Shown here in pieces: positions 37,823 through 47,483 of a stretch of DNA of 64,000 nt. The DNA lies in NCBI RefSeq assembly GCF_003946385.1, contig NZ_RHOE01000001.1, positions 41,736 to 105,735 of the forward strand, in the 5' to 3' direction. A model generated the notes under the pieces. That model saw nothing but the letters and a program-made list of their open reading frames with translations, did not search any database and had not been told where the DNA came from. Within the stretch, counting starts at the first letter, position 1. Each line of letters opens with the position of its first letter. This DNA comes from Loigolactobacillus zhaoyuanensis (GTDB lineage: Bacteria > Bacillota > Bacilli > Lactobacillales > Lactobacillaceae). The position numbers and the translations under genes are program-made.

Positions 37823-38898
37823 ATAAGCGGTCACAAGGCTTTTTGTTTGCGATAACAAGTTTGTTATCGTTTATTTTGCTGAACGCGTTATTTTTCTCTT
37901 ATTTTTATGCAGTCAACCAAGCTGATTGGCTGATCACGTTGTTTACGGCACGATTGATGTATATTCCACTTTATATCTATTTGATCATGGGATCGCTACT
38001 GATCGGCGCTATTGTGACGACGATCTTTTACCTTTTAATGCGGCAACAATGGCGGCAAATCGAATCAAAATTGGCTTTATTAGGCAGCGGTCAATATGAG
38101 GCTGATATTTTTCAAATGACAACGACCAATACGGCCGCCTTTGATCTTGATGCTAGCGTGGAACGGTTGCGCCAAAAAATGATCAGCTTACAACAGGAGA
38201 TCCAAACTTACAGCAATCGGCCACAACTAGTTGATGGCGCCAATAAAGAAGAAATCCTAACGCAAGAGCGCCATCGGTTGGCCCGCGAACTGCATGACTC
38301 GGTCAGTCAGCAGTTATTTGCCGCAATGATGATGCTATCGGCTTTAAATGAAATCGCTGGTAAACCGGAAAAAACGGTGCAATTGACTAAGCAATTAAAA
38401 TTGGTCGAAACGATCATTAATGAAGCTCAGTCGGAAATGCGCGCCTTGCTGTTGCACTTGCGGCCAATTAGCTTAGAGGGCAAGTCGTTGCGCCAAGGAA
38501 TCATTCAATTACTTAAGGAATTAACCACTAAGATTCAACTGAAAATGCAGTGGGATATCAGTGATGTGAAGCTATCCAGCGGCGTTGAGGATAACTTGTT
38601 CCGCATCGTTCAGGAATTGCTGTCCAATACATTACGCCATTCCCAAGCCAAGTCACTTGAAGTATACTTAAAGCAAGTTGAACAAATGGTTATTTTAAAG
38701 GTGGTCGACGATGGTATCGGCTTCGACATGCAAAAAGGGAACCATGCTGGTAGCTACGGCTTAAATAATATTCGTGAACGGACGGCCAGCATTGGCGGCA
38801 CTGCTAAAATAATCAGTTTTCCTAAGCAAGGGACTAGTGTTGAAATTCGCGTGCCACTGGTTCGCGACACAAAAGCACAAAGTGATGCATCGCTGTAG
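37819..38898 (+). CDS. liaS: LiaS/VraS-type sensor histidine kinase
   Basis: A 359-residue NarL-partner kinase. Two membrane helices near 9-28 and 43-70 enclose a very short outside loop of about 13 residues, so it is an intramembrane-sensing kinase. The HisKA_3 dimerisation box is RHRLARELHDSVSQQLFAA with the phospho-accepting His near 158. The ATPase has VQELLSNTLRHSQA and DDGIGFDM, then GSYGLNNIRERT. It is coupled to liaF and followed by liaR. Confidence 0.92.
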   Translation: MNKRSQGFLFAITSLLSFILLNALFFSYFYAVNQADWLITLFTARLMYIPLYIYLIMGSLLIGAIVTTIFYLLMRQQWRQIESKLALLGSGQYEADIFQMTTTNTAAFDLDASVERLRQKMISLQQEIQTYSNRPQLVDGANKEEILTQERHRLARELHDSVSQQLFAAMMMLSALNEIAGKPEKTVQLTKQLKLVETIINEAQSEMRALLLHLRPISLEGKSLRQGIIQLLKELTTKIQLKMQWDISDVKLSSGVEDNLFRIVQELLSNTLRHSQAKSLEVYLKQVEQMVILKVVDDGIGFDMQKGNHAGSYGLNNIRERTASIGGTAKIISFPKQGTSVEIRVPLVRDTKAQSDASL

Positions 38899-38947
38899 CA
38901 ATTTTGGGTAAAAAACGAATTTAACGATGAATGGGAAGTGGATTTTG

Positions 38948-39580
38948 TTGATAAAAGTATTATTGGTGGATGATCATGAAATGGTGCGGATCGGCGTAGC
39001 TAGCTACTTAGCCGTCCAAGACGATATTGAAGTGGTTGGCGAAGCAGAAAATGGCCAGATCGGTTTTGATAAGGCGCTGGAATTGCGCCCCGACGTGATC
39101 ATGATGGATTTAGTGATGGACGTGATGGATGGCATTGAATCTACCCAAAAAATCATGGCGGCCTGGCCGGAAGCACGTATCTTGATCGTGACCAGTTTTA
39201 TCGACGATGAAAAAGTTTACCCCGCCATCGAAGCCGGTGCTAAAAGTTATATTCTGAAAACATCGACTGCAGCTGAAATTGCGGATGCGATTCGAGCGAC
39301 TAATAAAGGCGAATCAGTTTTAGAGCCTGAAGTGACGACTAAAATGATGCATCGATTGACCCAGCGGCCTGAACCTAATTTGTATGAAGATCTAACTAAA
39401 CGTGAAACTGAAGTTCTTAAATTAATCGCCCAAGGTAAAAGTAATCAGGAAATTGCGGACGAGTTATTCATCACCTTGAAGACCGTTAAGACTCATGTTT
39501 CAAATATTCTATCTAAACTGCAGGTGGATGATCGGACTCAGGCCGCTATTTATGCGTTAAAACATAAAATTGCAGATTAA
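38948..39580 (+). CDS. liaR: LiaR/VraR-type response regulator
   Basis: A 210-residue NarL/FixJ regulator. The receiver begins [15 protein letters not shown], with the phospho-acceptor in [13 protein letters not shown] and the switch Lys in SYILKTS. The LuxR helix-turn-helix reads [43 protein letters not shown] 38948 gives the usual receiver start; ATG 38927 would add seven atypical residues and lies before the ribosome binding site. It ends the liaFSR operon, followed by a GACTTAGC/GCTAAGTC hairpin (39585-39630) and repeat element A. Confidence 0.92.
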   Translation: MIKVLLVDDHEMVRIGVASYLAVQDDIEVVGEAENGQIGFDKALELRPDVIMMDLVMDVMDGIESTQKIMAAWPEARILIVTSFIDDEKVYPAIEAGAKSYILKTSTAAEIADAIRATNKGESVLEPEVTTKMMHRLTQRPEPNLYEDLTKRETEVLKLIAQGKSNQEIADELFITLKTVKTHVSNILSKLQVDDRTQAAIYALKHKIAD

Positions 39581-39644
39581 AAAAGACTTAGCTTTAGAAT
39601 TAAGGCTCTTTCCAAAAGATTGGCTAAGTCAGATTTTGTTTTGT

Positions 39645-39910
39645 TTCATTTCACCTTGGCAGTTTTAGAACACTATTTAATTAGTTAGTTTAATCGTCTT
39701 AGCTAGTTCAATTAGGATTAACGGACACTTAGTAGATTAGATGAAATCAAAACACCGGCAAAGCAGTCTCTCAACTGTTTTGCCGGTGTTTTACGTTCTG
39801 TTTATCACTGACTTTGCCACGTAAACAATCAATTGTTAAATGCTCAACCATTGCCTGCTGGCGACGGAATGGAAGTTAACTGACTCTGATTTTAGTCAAT
39901 CTTTAGAAAT
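39645..39910. repeat. Mosaic intergenic repeat, copy A (liaR/yfhO gap)
   Basis: A shortened copy of the family also at 46.6, 56.3 and 60.5 kb. It has the segment CACCTTGGCAG through GTTCAATTAGGATTAAC (39652-39720), the central palindromic terminator (39749-39792), the segment TTCTGTTTATCACTGACTTT (39797-39816) and the right-hand end GGAATGGAAGTTAACTGACTCTG-like (about 39870-39890). The gap is convergent. No coding potential is evident. Confidence 0.85.
39749..39792. terminator. Bidirectional terminator in repeat copy A
   Basis: A 19-bp stem AAAACACCGGCAAAGCAGT with its inverse at 39774-39792 (one G-U) and the loop CTCTCA. A homologous terminator with changed but still paired stem bases occurs in copies B and C. 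Confidence 0.92.
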
Positions 39911-39942
39911 AACCTTAATCCTAAGTTAGGTATTTAGCGACA

Positions 39943-42594
39943 CTAATTAATGTGTGCCTTGCGTTTGCGGTACAGGTAGTAGGCGTAGAGCCCATCGATG
40001 GCTAGCGTTGCACCAGTGATCGTCAAACCGAGATTCAAGTAAGGGGGCCAGTAGTGCAAGGAAACAGTGTGGCTACCTTTGCTTAATGGAATCGCAATGA
40101 AGGTATTCAGCGCTTGCTTGATTTTAACAGGCTTTTGATCAACGGTGGCGTGCCACCCAGCTGCTGCCGGGATCGTGGTCATCATTACTTGGTGCTTTTT
40201 AGTAATATTGATTTGGCCGCTAAGATTAATATTCTGATTCTTGGTTAATTTCCAAGGTGCAGCCTGCAATTGGCGGATACCCGAACTGAAGGTGGCGGTA
40301 TCGAAATGGTAAAGTTGGAAATCCTTTAACCAAACTTCATTTTGATTTAAAGTGACTGTCAGCTTGATCGGTTTATTTTTTTGATTGGCTGCCAGATCGA
40401 TCATTACCGTATCGCGGAAAGTATCATATTGCTGCACCGCTTTACCATTGACGCTGAAGCTAACTGCTTTACTATTTAAATTCGAACCGATGGTCACATA
40501 ATAAGGATCGTTAGTTTGGGGCGTAAAGCTGTACGTAATGGTGCCGATTTTCTTTTTATTGATTTTACGGTACGTCTGGGTCAGCGGCGCTTTACGCTGC
40601 TTTACATTATCGTAAGTAGCTGTCGCAAAAAGCTGCGGTGAAAACAATGACGAGTAGCTTTGCGACCCAGTTAAGGCATTCAGCACATTTGACTGATAGA
40701 TCGTCGGGTAGCTGGTATTGGTCTGTGATTTCAAGATTTGCTCCGAAGCCGCAAAACCTAAGCTTAAGGCGTAAGGATTTTTATAGATCGTTGCCTGCTG
40801 CGTTTGCGCCACCTGATTATAATAACTTAAATCAGGCTTGTCGGTCAGCGGTGGCAGCAGCGAATTGCTATTGCGAGCGCCTAATTCCACCCAGTCCAAA
40901 TTGCGGGCGAGATAGTATTTAATGCCCAAGAAAGCGTCGCTAAACAGCGTACCGTTGGCGTAGGCGATAAATCCGTCCCCCGCCGGCTGGCCTAATTCGC
41001 CCATGAAGTTAGGGATGCGCGATTCAAAGGTAGAACTAAAATGGGAGGCGCTATTATAGTTGGCTTCCATTGAATCATTTTTAGTCCGCATAAAGGTTTT
41101 TTCCAAACGATAAAAATCGTTGGTGTTGGCGCGTTGCTTGACCTTATCGACGGCCTTGACTAGATCTGCAGTATAATCCGCGTAATCCGACTGGGAGACG
41201 TAACTGATTTGATTCAGGCTTAGAATGGCGTTGGCGCCCATTTCGACCACCACCAGTGCTAAGATAGTAAAGGGCAATAATGGTGACGGGATTGCCTTAA
41301 AGGCCAGTAACACCAAGGCAATTAGGCTGAACAATAAGCTTAGCCGGACCGCCGTTTGATCGAGATAATTGAAGTGCTTTAAATTGGTCCAAACATAATA
41401 GAGTCCAGCGCCAAAAAGCAACGTTAAAACGATCCCTGCAGGTAAACGGAGCCGAGTTAGCTGTTTCAAACTCAACGCGGCTAGCCAAACTAACCAGAAA
41501 CTGACCACAAATGAGAAACGGTAGGGGTACCAAATCGGAAATTGCATTCCGTGCCATAATAGATCTAGTGGCTCAAAGCACAATGACAAAAATAAGAACG
41601 CCGTCACCAAAAGCGCCGCAATGCGTTCACGCCAGCGAATCGTTTTTAAACCGAAATACAATAAAAAAGCACTGAGAACGATTGAGCCGACAAATAAATT
41701 GGGAAAACCAGTTGGCATTTGGTCAAAATTAAAGGCACCGACCACCAATTTAGACAGCATTTTAACTGGCGCGTACTCGAATTTCCAATTAATTTTAGTT
41801 ACCGTGTATTGGCCCTTGCTTTGGCTCAGGGAATAAAGGGTGGGTAGCAGCACTAACGCCGCAGTAGCCACCCCCAGCAACGAACCGAGCACAAATTTGC
41901 CAAAAGTGCGCCAAGTTTGGCGCCAATCAACAAAATGACGGGCCAGCGCCCATAAAATATAGGTGGCAAGGAATAAACAGATCATGTAGCTCATGTAATA
42001 ATTAATGATCAAAGCGGCGGCTAAAATCAAGCTATAACCGATATAACTGGCACCAGCAAATAAGCGTTCTACGGCCAAAATAATTAACGGCAGTAAAACC
42101 ACCGCGTCTAGCCAAATCAAATTAAGCTGATTGGCGATCATCCAACCCATTAAGGCGTAGCTAGTGGCCAGCGCCGGAATATAAAAGCCTTGTGCGGTTT
42201 GTGTTTTCTTTAGCAGCCAGGCAAAACTTAAGCCAGCACAGCCGTATTTTAATAAGGTCACCAGCATAATACCGGCGGTCAACCATTTACCCGGTGTTAG
42301 CAGAAGTAACAAATTAAAGGGGCTGAACAAATAGTAAGCCCAAACGCCAAACATATCGCCGCCGATCGCTTTACTAAAGGAATATAGGATCTGGCTTGGG
42401 TGGTGGAGCAAGGTGTCGCGGTAAAAAGCAAAAAAATCAATGTATTGTTGACCGAGATCAACGGTCAACAGACTACTATGGCCAAAGGGAAACATTTGCC
42501 GGGCGGCGAAATAGCCGGCCATCAGCAAAAAAGGTAGCCAAAAACTAAGTAATAGTGGATAATGCCGTTTGGTAAAATTAATCATTCGTGTCAA
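39943..42594 (-). CDS. YfhO-family multi-pass membrane protein
   Basis: A protein of about 883 residues with a dozen or more membrane helices in the first 500 residues (early loop MFPFGHSSLLTVDLGQQYIDF, the YfhO signature) and a large outer C-terminal part with a last helix before a basic end. YfhO proteins are GT-C-like; in Bacillus and Listeria they take part in glycosylation of lipoteichoic acid. The start is uncertain: GAGGTGG is five bases from TTG 42594 and 14 from ATG 42585, and a frame-open ATG at 42657 lacks a site. It faces liaR. Confidence 0.85.
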   Translation of the reverse strand: MTRMINFTKRHYPLLLSFWLPFLLMAGYFAARQMFPFGHSSLLTVDLGQQYIDFFAFYRDTLLHHPSQILYSFSKAIGGDMFGVWAYYLFSPFNLLLLLTPGKWLTAGIMLVTLLKYGCAGLSFAWLLKKTQTAQGFYIPALATSYALMGWMIANQLNLIWLDAVVLLPLIILAVERLFAGASYIGYSLILAAALIINYYMSYMICLFLATYILWALARHFVDWRQTWRTFGKFVLGSLLGVATAALVLLPTLYSLSQSKGQYTVTKINWKFEYAPVKMLSKLVVGAFNFDQMPTGFPNLFVGSIVLSAFLLYFGLKTIRWRERIAALLVTAFLFLSLCFEPLDLLWHGMQFPIWYPYRFSFVVSFWLVWLAALSLKQLTRLRLPAGIVLTLLFGAGLYYVWTNLKHFNYLDQTAVRLSLLFSLIALVLLAFKAIPSPLLPFTILALVVVEMGANAILSLNQISYVSQSDYADYTADLVKAVDKVKQRANTNDFYRLEKTFMRTKNDSMEANYNSASHFSSTFESRIPNFMGELGQPAGDGFIAYANGTLFSDAFLGIKYYLARNLDWVELGARNSNSLLPPLTDKPDLSYYNQVAQTQQATIYKNPYALSLGFAASEQILKSQTNTSYPTIYQSNVLNALTGSQSYSSLFSPQLFATATYDNVKQRKAPLTQTYRKINKKKIGTITYSFTPQTNDPYYVTIGSNLNSKAVSFSVNGKAVQQYDTFRDTVMIDLAANQKNKPIKLTVTLNQNEVWLKDFQLYHFDTATFSSGIRQLQAAPWKLTKNQNINLSGQINITKKHQVMMTTIPAAAGWHATVDQKPVKIKQALNTFIAIPLSKGSHTVSLHYWPPYLNLGLTITGATLAIDGLYAYYLYRKRKAHIN

Positions 42595-42801
42595 TCTTTC
42601 CACCTCAACGTTTTCTTCTATGTCTAAAAGCATAAGTGAAGCCGCTGCTACCTGCAAGTTTTTTCGTCATTTCTTAAGCAGGGCTTATAAAATCAAGCAG
42701 GTATAATTAAGCGAATCTTAGCTTTTGTGCGCTTTAAAATCACTAGTTGATATGCTAATATTAATAAGAGTTCGGGCTAGCTTAAATACATAATGGCTAC
42801 C

Positions 42802-43309
42802 ATCCCGCGCAGAGAAGTTGATCAGCGTTTTAGGCTGATCAACAACCTTAATTGTGGAGTAGAGCCATGTTTCAACTGGGCGGTTTTCGCCTTGCTATGT
42901 TTCTTGCGGCATGAATTTTGCCACAAGAATAGACAACGTCCGAAGCATTAGAAGTTATTTGTGATTTATGCAAATAACTTACCTTAGTGGCGGAGTAGTA
43001 GTTGAATGGTCACTGTCGCTCGTTTTTGGCAACACTATTAGCAAGTATTAATTACTTACGCGCTTTTGCAAGGTGGAAGCTTGCTTTCCGTTGTCGATTA
43101 GACTAAGCCAAAGTGCGGCGAGTCTAAGTCGCATCGCCCGGAACATAGAAGTTGATCAGCGTTTTGAGCTGATCAACAACCTTAATTGTGGAGTAGAGCC
43201 ATGTTTCAACTTGGCGGTTTTCGCCTTTAGTTGAATGGTCATCGCCCGGAACATAGAAGTTGATCAGCGTTTTGAGCTGATCAACAACCTTAATTGTGGA
43301 GTAGAGGAG
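42802..43309 (+). repeat. Four-hairpin leader element R2 upstream of the PBP gene
   Basis: Collinear with R1 but on the plus strand. Hairpins: GTTGATCAGC/GCTGATCAAC (42817-42843, 43151-43177, 43259-43285) and AAGTTATTTG/CAAATAACTT (42952-42980). Flanks are CGCCCGGAACAT and AATTGTGGAGTAG, and spacers contain GCCATGTTTCAACT. Between hairpins two and three, 43013-43132 is an insert of the mosaic A-D repeat family (GTCGCTCG... CTTTCCGTTGTCGAT). The last unit ends against the AGAGGAG site of the PBP gene. Confidence 0.87.
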
Positions 43310-43318
43310 AAATCGGCA

Positions 43319-45496
43319 GTGAAATTTTTGCGAAAAAAATCTAATCGACCAGCTAAAAATCAGTCGAGTATTCCTTTTCGGCTGAATTTTTTGTTATTTA
43401 TCGTTTTCATATTATTTGCGGCTTTGATTGCCCAATTAGGTTATTTGCAGATACTTTATGGCTCTAAGTTTGAGGCTGAAGTTGAGCGAACTGATAAAAC
43501 AACGGTCACGACAACGGTGCCCCGCGGAATGATCTACGACGCCAACGGCCGGGTCATGGTCGGGAATAAAGCGAACAATGCAATCAGTTATACGAAAGAC
43601 GCTAACGTTTTATCCACGGATGTTTATAAAATCGCCAACAAATTAAGTGGCTTCATTAGTGTCGACGTGGATCGGTTGACGCACCGTGATAAAGTTGATT
43701 ACTATTTAGCCAATGCTGAAAATTTAAAGCGGATCTATAATAATTTACCTCAAAGTAAAAAAGTCGATGCCAATGGCGACAGTGTTGGCGAAAAAGTGCT
43801 TTATAAGCATGAAATGGCTGCCGTTACAGCTAGTGATTTGAAATTCACGACCCAACAACGCCAAGCAGCACAGATTTTCAAAACGATGAGTGGCGCTTAT
43901 CAATTATCAACGGTTTATATTAAAAATAGTGACGTTACCGAAGCCGAGGTCGCGCAGGTCAGTGAGCATTTAACTGAGTTACCCGGGATCAATATTGCCT
44001 CTGATTGGGAACGTTCCTACCCTAATGGCGACTCGATGCGCAGTATTTTCGGTAGTGTTTCGTCAGAAAAATCTGGCTTACCAAGTGATAAGCTGAATGA
44101 ATATTTGACTCAAGGTTATTCACGTAATGATCGCGTGGGCACCAGTTATTTGGAAGAACAGTATGAAAATGTGTTGAAAGGAACTAAGGCACAGACACAG
44201 GTCACGATGGACGCCAATAATAAAGTTGTTAGCAGCAAAAAACTTTATTCTGGTCAAAAAGGTGGCAACTTAGTTCTGACGATCAATTCTAATTATCAAA
44301 AACAAGTTGAAGCAACCCTGAAAAGTGTTTTCAATACTGCCAAAACGGCCGGGATGACGCAGTATTCTGATGGGGCATATGCAGTGGCAATGAATCCTAA
44401 AACGGGTGCGATCTTAGCCATGGCTGGGCTCGGTAACGATCCGAAAACTGGCGATACAACCGACAATGCGCTGGGCGTGGTCAATCAAACCTTTACCATG
44501 GGTTCAGTGGTCAAAGGGGCAACCGTGCTTGGTGGGATGATGGACGGTGCGATCACACCTTCTGATAACACGCTCTCCGATACGCCGTTGTACTTCTCGG
44601 GCGGCTTGATCAAAAAGGCGGTTTATTCAGCCGGAACTTATACGTCATTAGACGCACAACAGGCGTTGGAAGTTTCTTCCAATATTTATATGATGCGGTT
44701 GGCCATGAAGGAAGGCAACGCTAAATATGAAGCCAATCAGTACTTTAGCATGAATAAATCTATCTTTGCTAAGGAACGCGGTTATTTCAATCAGTTTGGT
44801 CTCGGCGTCAAAACGGGCGTTGACTTACCAGGCGAAGTGGCAGGCTATACCGGCCCCACAACTGACGTGGTCAAGGCGCTTGATTTATCATACGGGAACT
44901 TTGATCAATACACCGTCATGCAATTAGGTCAATATATTTCAACGATCGCAAACAATGGTTACCGGATGAAGCCATACTTGGTCCAATCAATTCGCGATAC
45001 AAATAGTGATGGAACATTAGGCAATACTGAATCGACTACCACACCAACCGTTTTGAATAAAATTGGTGCAACGCAAGCACAAATTAATGTGGTCAAGGAA
45101 GGTTTCTATAATGTGACCCACGGTAGTATGGCTTGGGGCACGGCACATTCATTGAAGAGCTTTACGCCATCAATTGCTGGTAAAACCGGGACTGCCGAAA
45201 CCTTCTACTATGATTCATCTAATCCTAATAACGCCAATCCACCTTCAACGTTAACTTCCAGCTTTGTAGGCTATGCGCCGGCGGATGATCCACAAATTGC
45301 GGTTGCAGTGGTCTTCCCGAATATTTCGGAAGATGCGGACAGCGCGCATTATAATACCCAAGTCGCTGAAGAAATGTTCAGTAATTACTTTAAAGATACT
45401 GGGCAGGAGACTTCTAGCGGCACTAGTACCACTACTACGACTGCCACCAGCACTTCTAGCAGTACCACCAGTACGTCTACCAGCAGCACTAACTAG
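43319..45496 (+). CDS. Class B penicillin-binding protein (PBP2B-like transpeptidase)
   Basis: A 725-residue peptidoglycan transpeptidase. A short basic N-terminus precedes one membrane helix near residues 22-42, then the dimerisation domain (TVPRGMIYDANGRVM) and the transpeptidase domain with SxxK (MGSVVKG, near 395), SxN (SSNIYM) and KTG (AGKTGTAETF). No PASTA domains are present, so it is more likely an elongation-type than the dcw-cluster PBP. The last 25 residues are almost only Ser and Thr. GTG 43319 is well spaced from AGAGGAG (43303-43309). A terminator follows. Confidence 0.92.
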   Translation: MKFLRKKSNRPAKNQSSIPFRLNFLLFIVFILFAALIAQLGYLQILYGSKFEAEVERTDKTTVTTTVPRGMIYDANGRVMVGNKANNAISYTKDANVLSTDVYKIANKLSGFISVDVDRLTHRDKVDYYLANAENLKRIYNNLPQSKKVDANGDSVGEKVLYKHEMAAVTASDLKFTTQQRQAAQIFKTMSGAYQLSTVYIKNSDVTEAEVAQVSEHLTELPGINIASDWERSYPNGDSMRSIFGSVSSEKSGLPSDKLNEYLTQGYSRNDRVGTSYLEEQYENVLKGTKAQTQVTMDANNKVVSSKKLYSGQKGGNLVLTINSNYQKQVEATLKSVFNTAKTAGMTQYSDGAYAVAMNPKTGAILAMAGLGNDPKTGDTTDNALGVVNQTFTMGSVVKGATVLGGMMDGAITPSDNTLSDTPLYFSGGLIKKAVYSAGTYTSLDAQQALEVSSNIYMMRLAMKEGNAKYEANQYFSMNKSIFAKERGYFNQFGLGVKTGVDLPGEVAGYTGPTTDVVKALDLSYGNFDQYTVMQLGQYISTIANNGYRMKPYLVQSIRDTNSDGTLGNTESTTTPTVLNKIGATQAQINVVKEGFYNVTHGSMAWGTAHSLKSFTPSIAGKTGTAETFYYDSSNPNNANPPSTLTSSFVGYAPADDPQIAVAVVFPNISEDADSAHYNTQVAEEMFSNYFKDTGQETSSGTSTTTTTATSTSSSTTSTSTSSTN

Positions 45497-45501
45497 GACT
45501 A

Positions 45502-45539
45502 AAATAAAGCCGCAGCCATTGTTGGTTGCGGCTTTATTT
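45502..45539 (+). terminator. Terminator after the PBP gene
   Basis: A 16-bp stem (AAATAAAGCCGCAGCC 45502-45517 with its inverse 45524-45539, one wobble) and the loop ATTGTT. Confidence 0.9.
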
Positions 45540-45596
45540 ATGGTTGCGCGCTAGCCCAGCCAGTTTAATTTTGATTATGAAGAGGAGCTTATTTCA

Positions 45597-46583
45597 ATGC
45601 AAATTAACCAAGCTATTTTACACATCGTTGATCCAGCAACCGCAACGGCCTATTATTCTGAGCAAGTTTTGGATTTAACTGAGGCCGGGATCGCCCAATA
45701 TGTTGAACAGTTGTGCCTGCGCTTTATGCGCCGCGATAATCAAAACGGCGTCTTACCCGCAGATAATCCTGTCCTACAATTGAGCCAGCAAACAGCTGAT
45801 TTTATCCCACTGAGTCAACAGCTAGCGCAGCGCTTTTTTGATTTTAGCTTGCAGCATAGCGATATTGTTAGTGGGGATCTGTTGGTGGCTCAATTTACTG
45901 AAAATGAGCGCGAATACCTAGCTGTTTTAAAGCTGAACCAGCGCCAAGATTTTATTCATTATTTAAATTATGATGAGCAGGCGGTCGCGAACCAGATTAT
46001 TTTGAATCAGGCTGTGCTGCCAGCCGTGGGTCAAGCGATCACTGAAGGTGTCGTACTTGATCAAGCTAGTGGCCAATATTTCTTAGCTGATAAAGTTTAC
46101 GAAATTGATGGTGAAAAACAGCCGTACGTGGCTAATTATTTTTTGCAGGTGACGGCGGAGCCAACGCTAACGTCGAGTGTTAAACAAGTGCGGCAAGCGG
46201 TAACCACAGTGGCGGAAAAATATAATCAGGACCCAGTCGCGACCACCGCTAATTTGAAGCAAGCCGTTTACGAAAGTTTGACCGATACCAACACATTGGA
46301 TGTCGATTATGTTAGTCAACAAGTTTTCAAAGAAAATCCTGCCGCCAAGGAAGAATTTGAACAGCAGGTCACACAAGCACAAGTGCCGCGGCAAAAGGCT
46401 GACTTGACTCATAAGTTTGAAACCAAAGTCAGCAAGCAGAAGTTTAAGCTCGACAATGGCATTGAATTGATCGTTCCCGTGGATATTTATCAAAACCGTG
46501 ACCTGATCGAGTTTGTTAACAATCCGGATGGCACGATTTCCGTGCTGCTTAAAAATATCAATACGATCCAAAATAAATTTTAA
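45597..46583 (+). CDS. Nucleoid-associated protein (NdpA/YejK-like family)
   Basis: A 328-residue acidic protein with the 37-kDa nucleoid-associated protein pattern: an N-terminal half with INQAILHIVDP and FTENEREYLAVLKLN, and a C-terminal half ending KLDNGIELIVPVDIYQNRDLIEFVNNPDGTISVLLKNI, the family's most conserved segment. E. coli YejK binds topoisomerase IV and DNA; the function in lactobacilli is not known. GAAGAGGAG precedes the start. A 110-base hairpin begins six bases after the stop. Confidence 0.85.
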   Translation: MQINQAILHIVDPATATAYYSEQVLDLTEAGIAQYVEQLCLRFMRRDNQNGVLPADNPVLQLSQQTADFIPLSQQLAQRFFDFSLQHSDIVSGDLLVAQFTENEREYLAVLKLNQRQDFIHYLNYDEQAVANQIILNQAVLPAVGQAITEGVVLDQASGQYFLADKVYEIDGEKQPYVANYFLQVTAEPTLTSSVKQVRQAVTTVAEKYNQDPVATTANLKQAVYESLTDTNTLDVDYVSQQVFKENPAAKEEFEQQVTQAQVPRQKADLTHKFETKVSKQKFKLDNGIELIVPVDIYQNRDLIEFVNNPDGTISVLLKNINTIQNKF

Positions 46584-46588
46584 AAAGA

Positions 46589-46699
46589 GTGTTCCATAAG
46601 ACGGTCAGCTTCCGAGCATTAGCCGGGATTGACAAATAATGCACGCAGTGAATTATTCGACAATCGTAGCTAAGCGGAAGAAGCTGTCTTATGGAACAC
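46589..46699. repeat. Long hairpin module H1 of copy B
   Basis: Outer arms GTGTTCCATAAGAC (46589-46602) and GTCTTATGGAACAC (46686-46699) are exact complements. The interior keeps the frame GCATTAGCC-GGATTG-CAA ... CAATCGTAGCTAAGC seen also after glnA, where the outer arms have a different sequence. Confidence 0.85.
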
Positions 46700-47291
46700 G
46701 TTTCGACTAATAAGACAGTCAGCTTCCGAGCGTTCGGCTAGCCTTTAGACACGTTTATGCTAAAGCAGGCATGATCTAGCCAATAATTTAGATTTACCGC
46801 ATAAAAATAAGGTCACCGAAAAAATGGCGCTTTCTGAATCTTAGCTGCAAATACTAGTGCATAAGCAGAGTTAGTTTGGTTCCATTCCGGCGCTGGCGTA
46901 TGGAACGCGTGGCGCGTTGGTAAGCTAATTTTCTTTCCAATTAAGCCCAATCGGAAAAGAAAATGGATCTTGCCAATCGCGCATGGTACTAGGCGACCAC
47001 AATTCAGTCACCAAGAACCATCGACACAGCTGCGACTTAGACTTGCCGCACTTCGGCAATAGTCCAATCGACAACGGGAAGCAAGCTCTGTTTAGCGAAT
47101 AAGTACTAATTGCGATACTTGTAAATAGTGTTATTAAGAACGAGCGACAGTGATACACCAGCGCCTCCATTTCACCTTGGCAGTTTTAGAACACTATTTC
47201 ATGAATTAGATTAATCGTCTTAGTTAGTTCAATTAGGATTAACCGACAGTTGCTAGAGACTCATAGTTTCAAAATAAGCTATACTAACTCA

Positions 47292-47333
47292 AAAACACCG
47301 GAAAAACAGCTTTTACTGTTTTTCCGGTGTTTT
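47292..47333. terminator. Bidirectional terminator in repeat copy B
   Basis: A perfect 18-bp stem AAAACACCGGAAAAACAG with its inverse at 47316-47333 and a 6-base loop, flanked by A and T. Confidence 0.93.
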
Positions 47334-47483
47334 GTATTATAATTACCACTAGCATTGTCACTTAACACAAGTAACGTTTGTACAACCATTACTTACTGGA
47401 ATGAAAGCTAACCAACTCTGTATTTAGCCAAACTTAAGCAAGAACTTAAAAATTGTCAGTGGTCTTATTTGAATGACGTGATT

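Larger units (their letters stand above)
46587..47455. repeat. Mosaic intergenic repeat, copy B
   Basis: This long non-coding convergent gap is almost filled by stem-loop modules: H1 (46589-46699), a second partial H1-like stretch (46705-46790), GTTCCAT/ATGGAAC around CCGGCGCTGGCGT (46879-46906), H2 (46912-46982), ATGGTACTAGGCGAC/GTCACCAAGAACCAT (46983-47022), TTGCCG/CGGCAA (47043-47059), AAGTA/TACTT (47101-47120), the CACCTTGGCAG segment (47173 on), the terminator (47292-47333) and the end AAGCTAACCAACTCTG (47404-47419). Small open frames inside it lack ribosome binding sites. Confidence 0.88.

Noticed and set aside
26724..43309. CRISPR array in R1 or R2
   Set aside because: Only four units, irregular spacing, spacers that are themselves repeated, and hairpin centres that vary while flanks are constant; no cas genes are present.
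46925..47170. 81-codon minus-strand open frame in copy B, and a similar 80-codon plus-strand frame at 56519-56761
   Set aside because: They lie in repeat modules, on different strands in homologous sequence, and lack ribosome binding sites.
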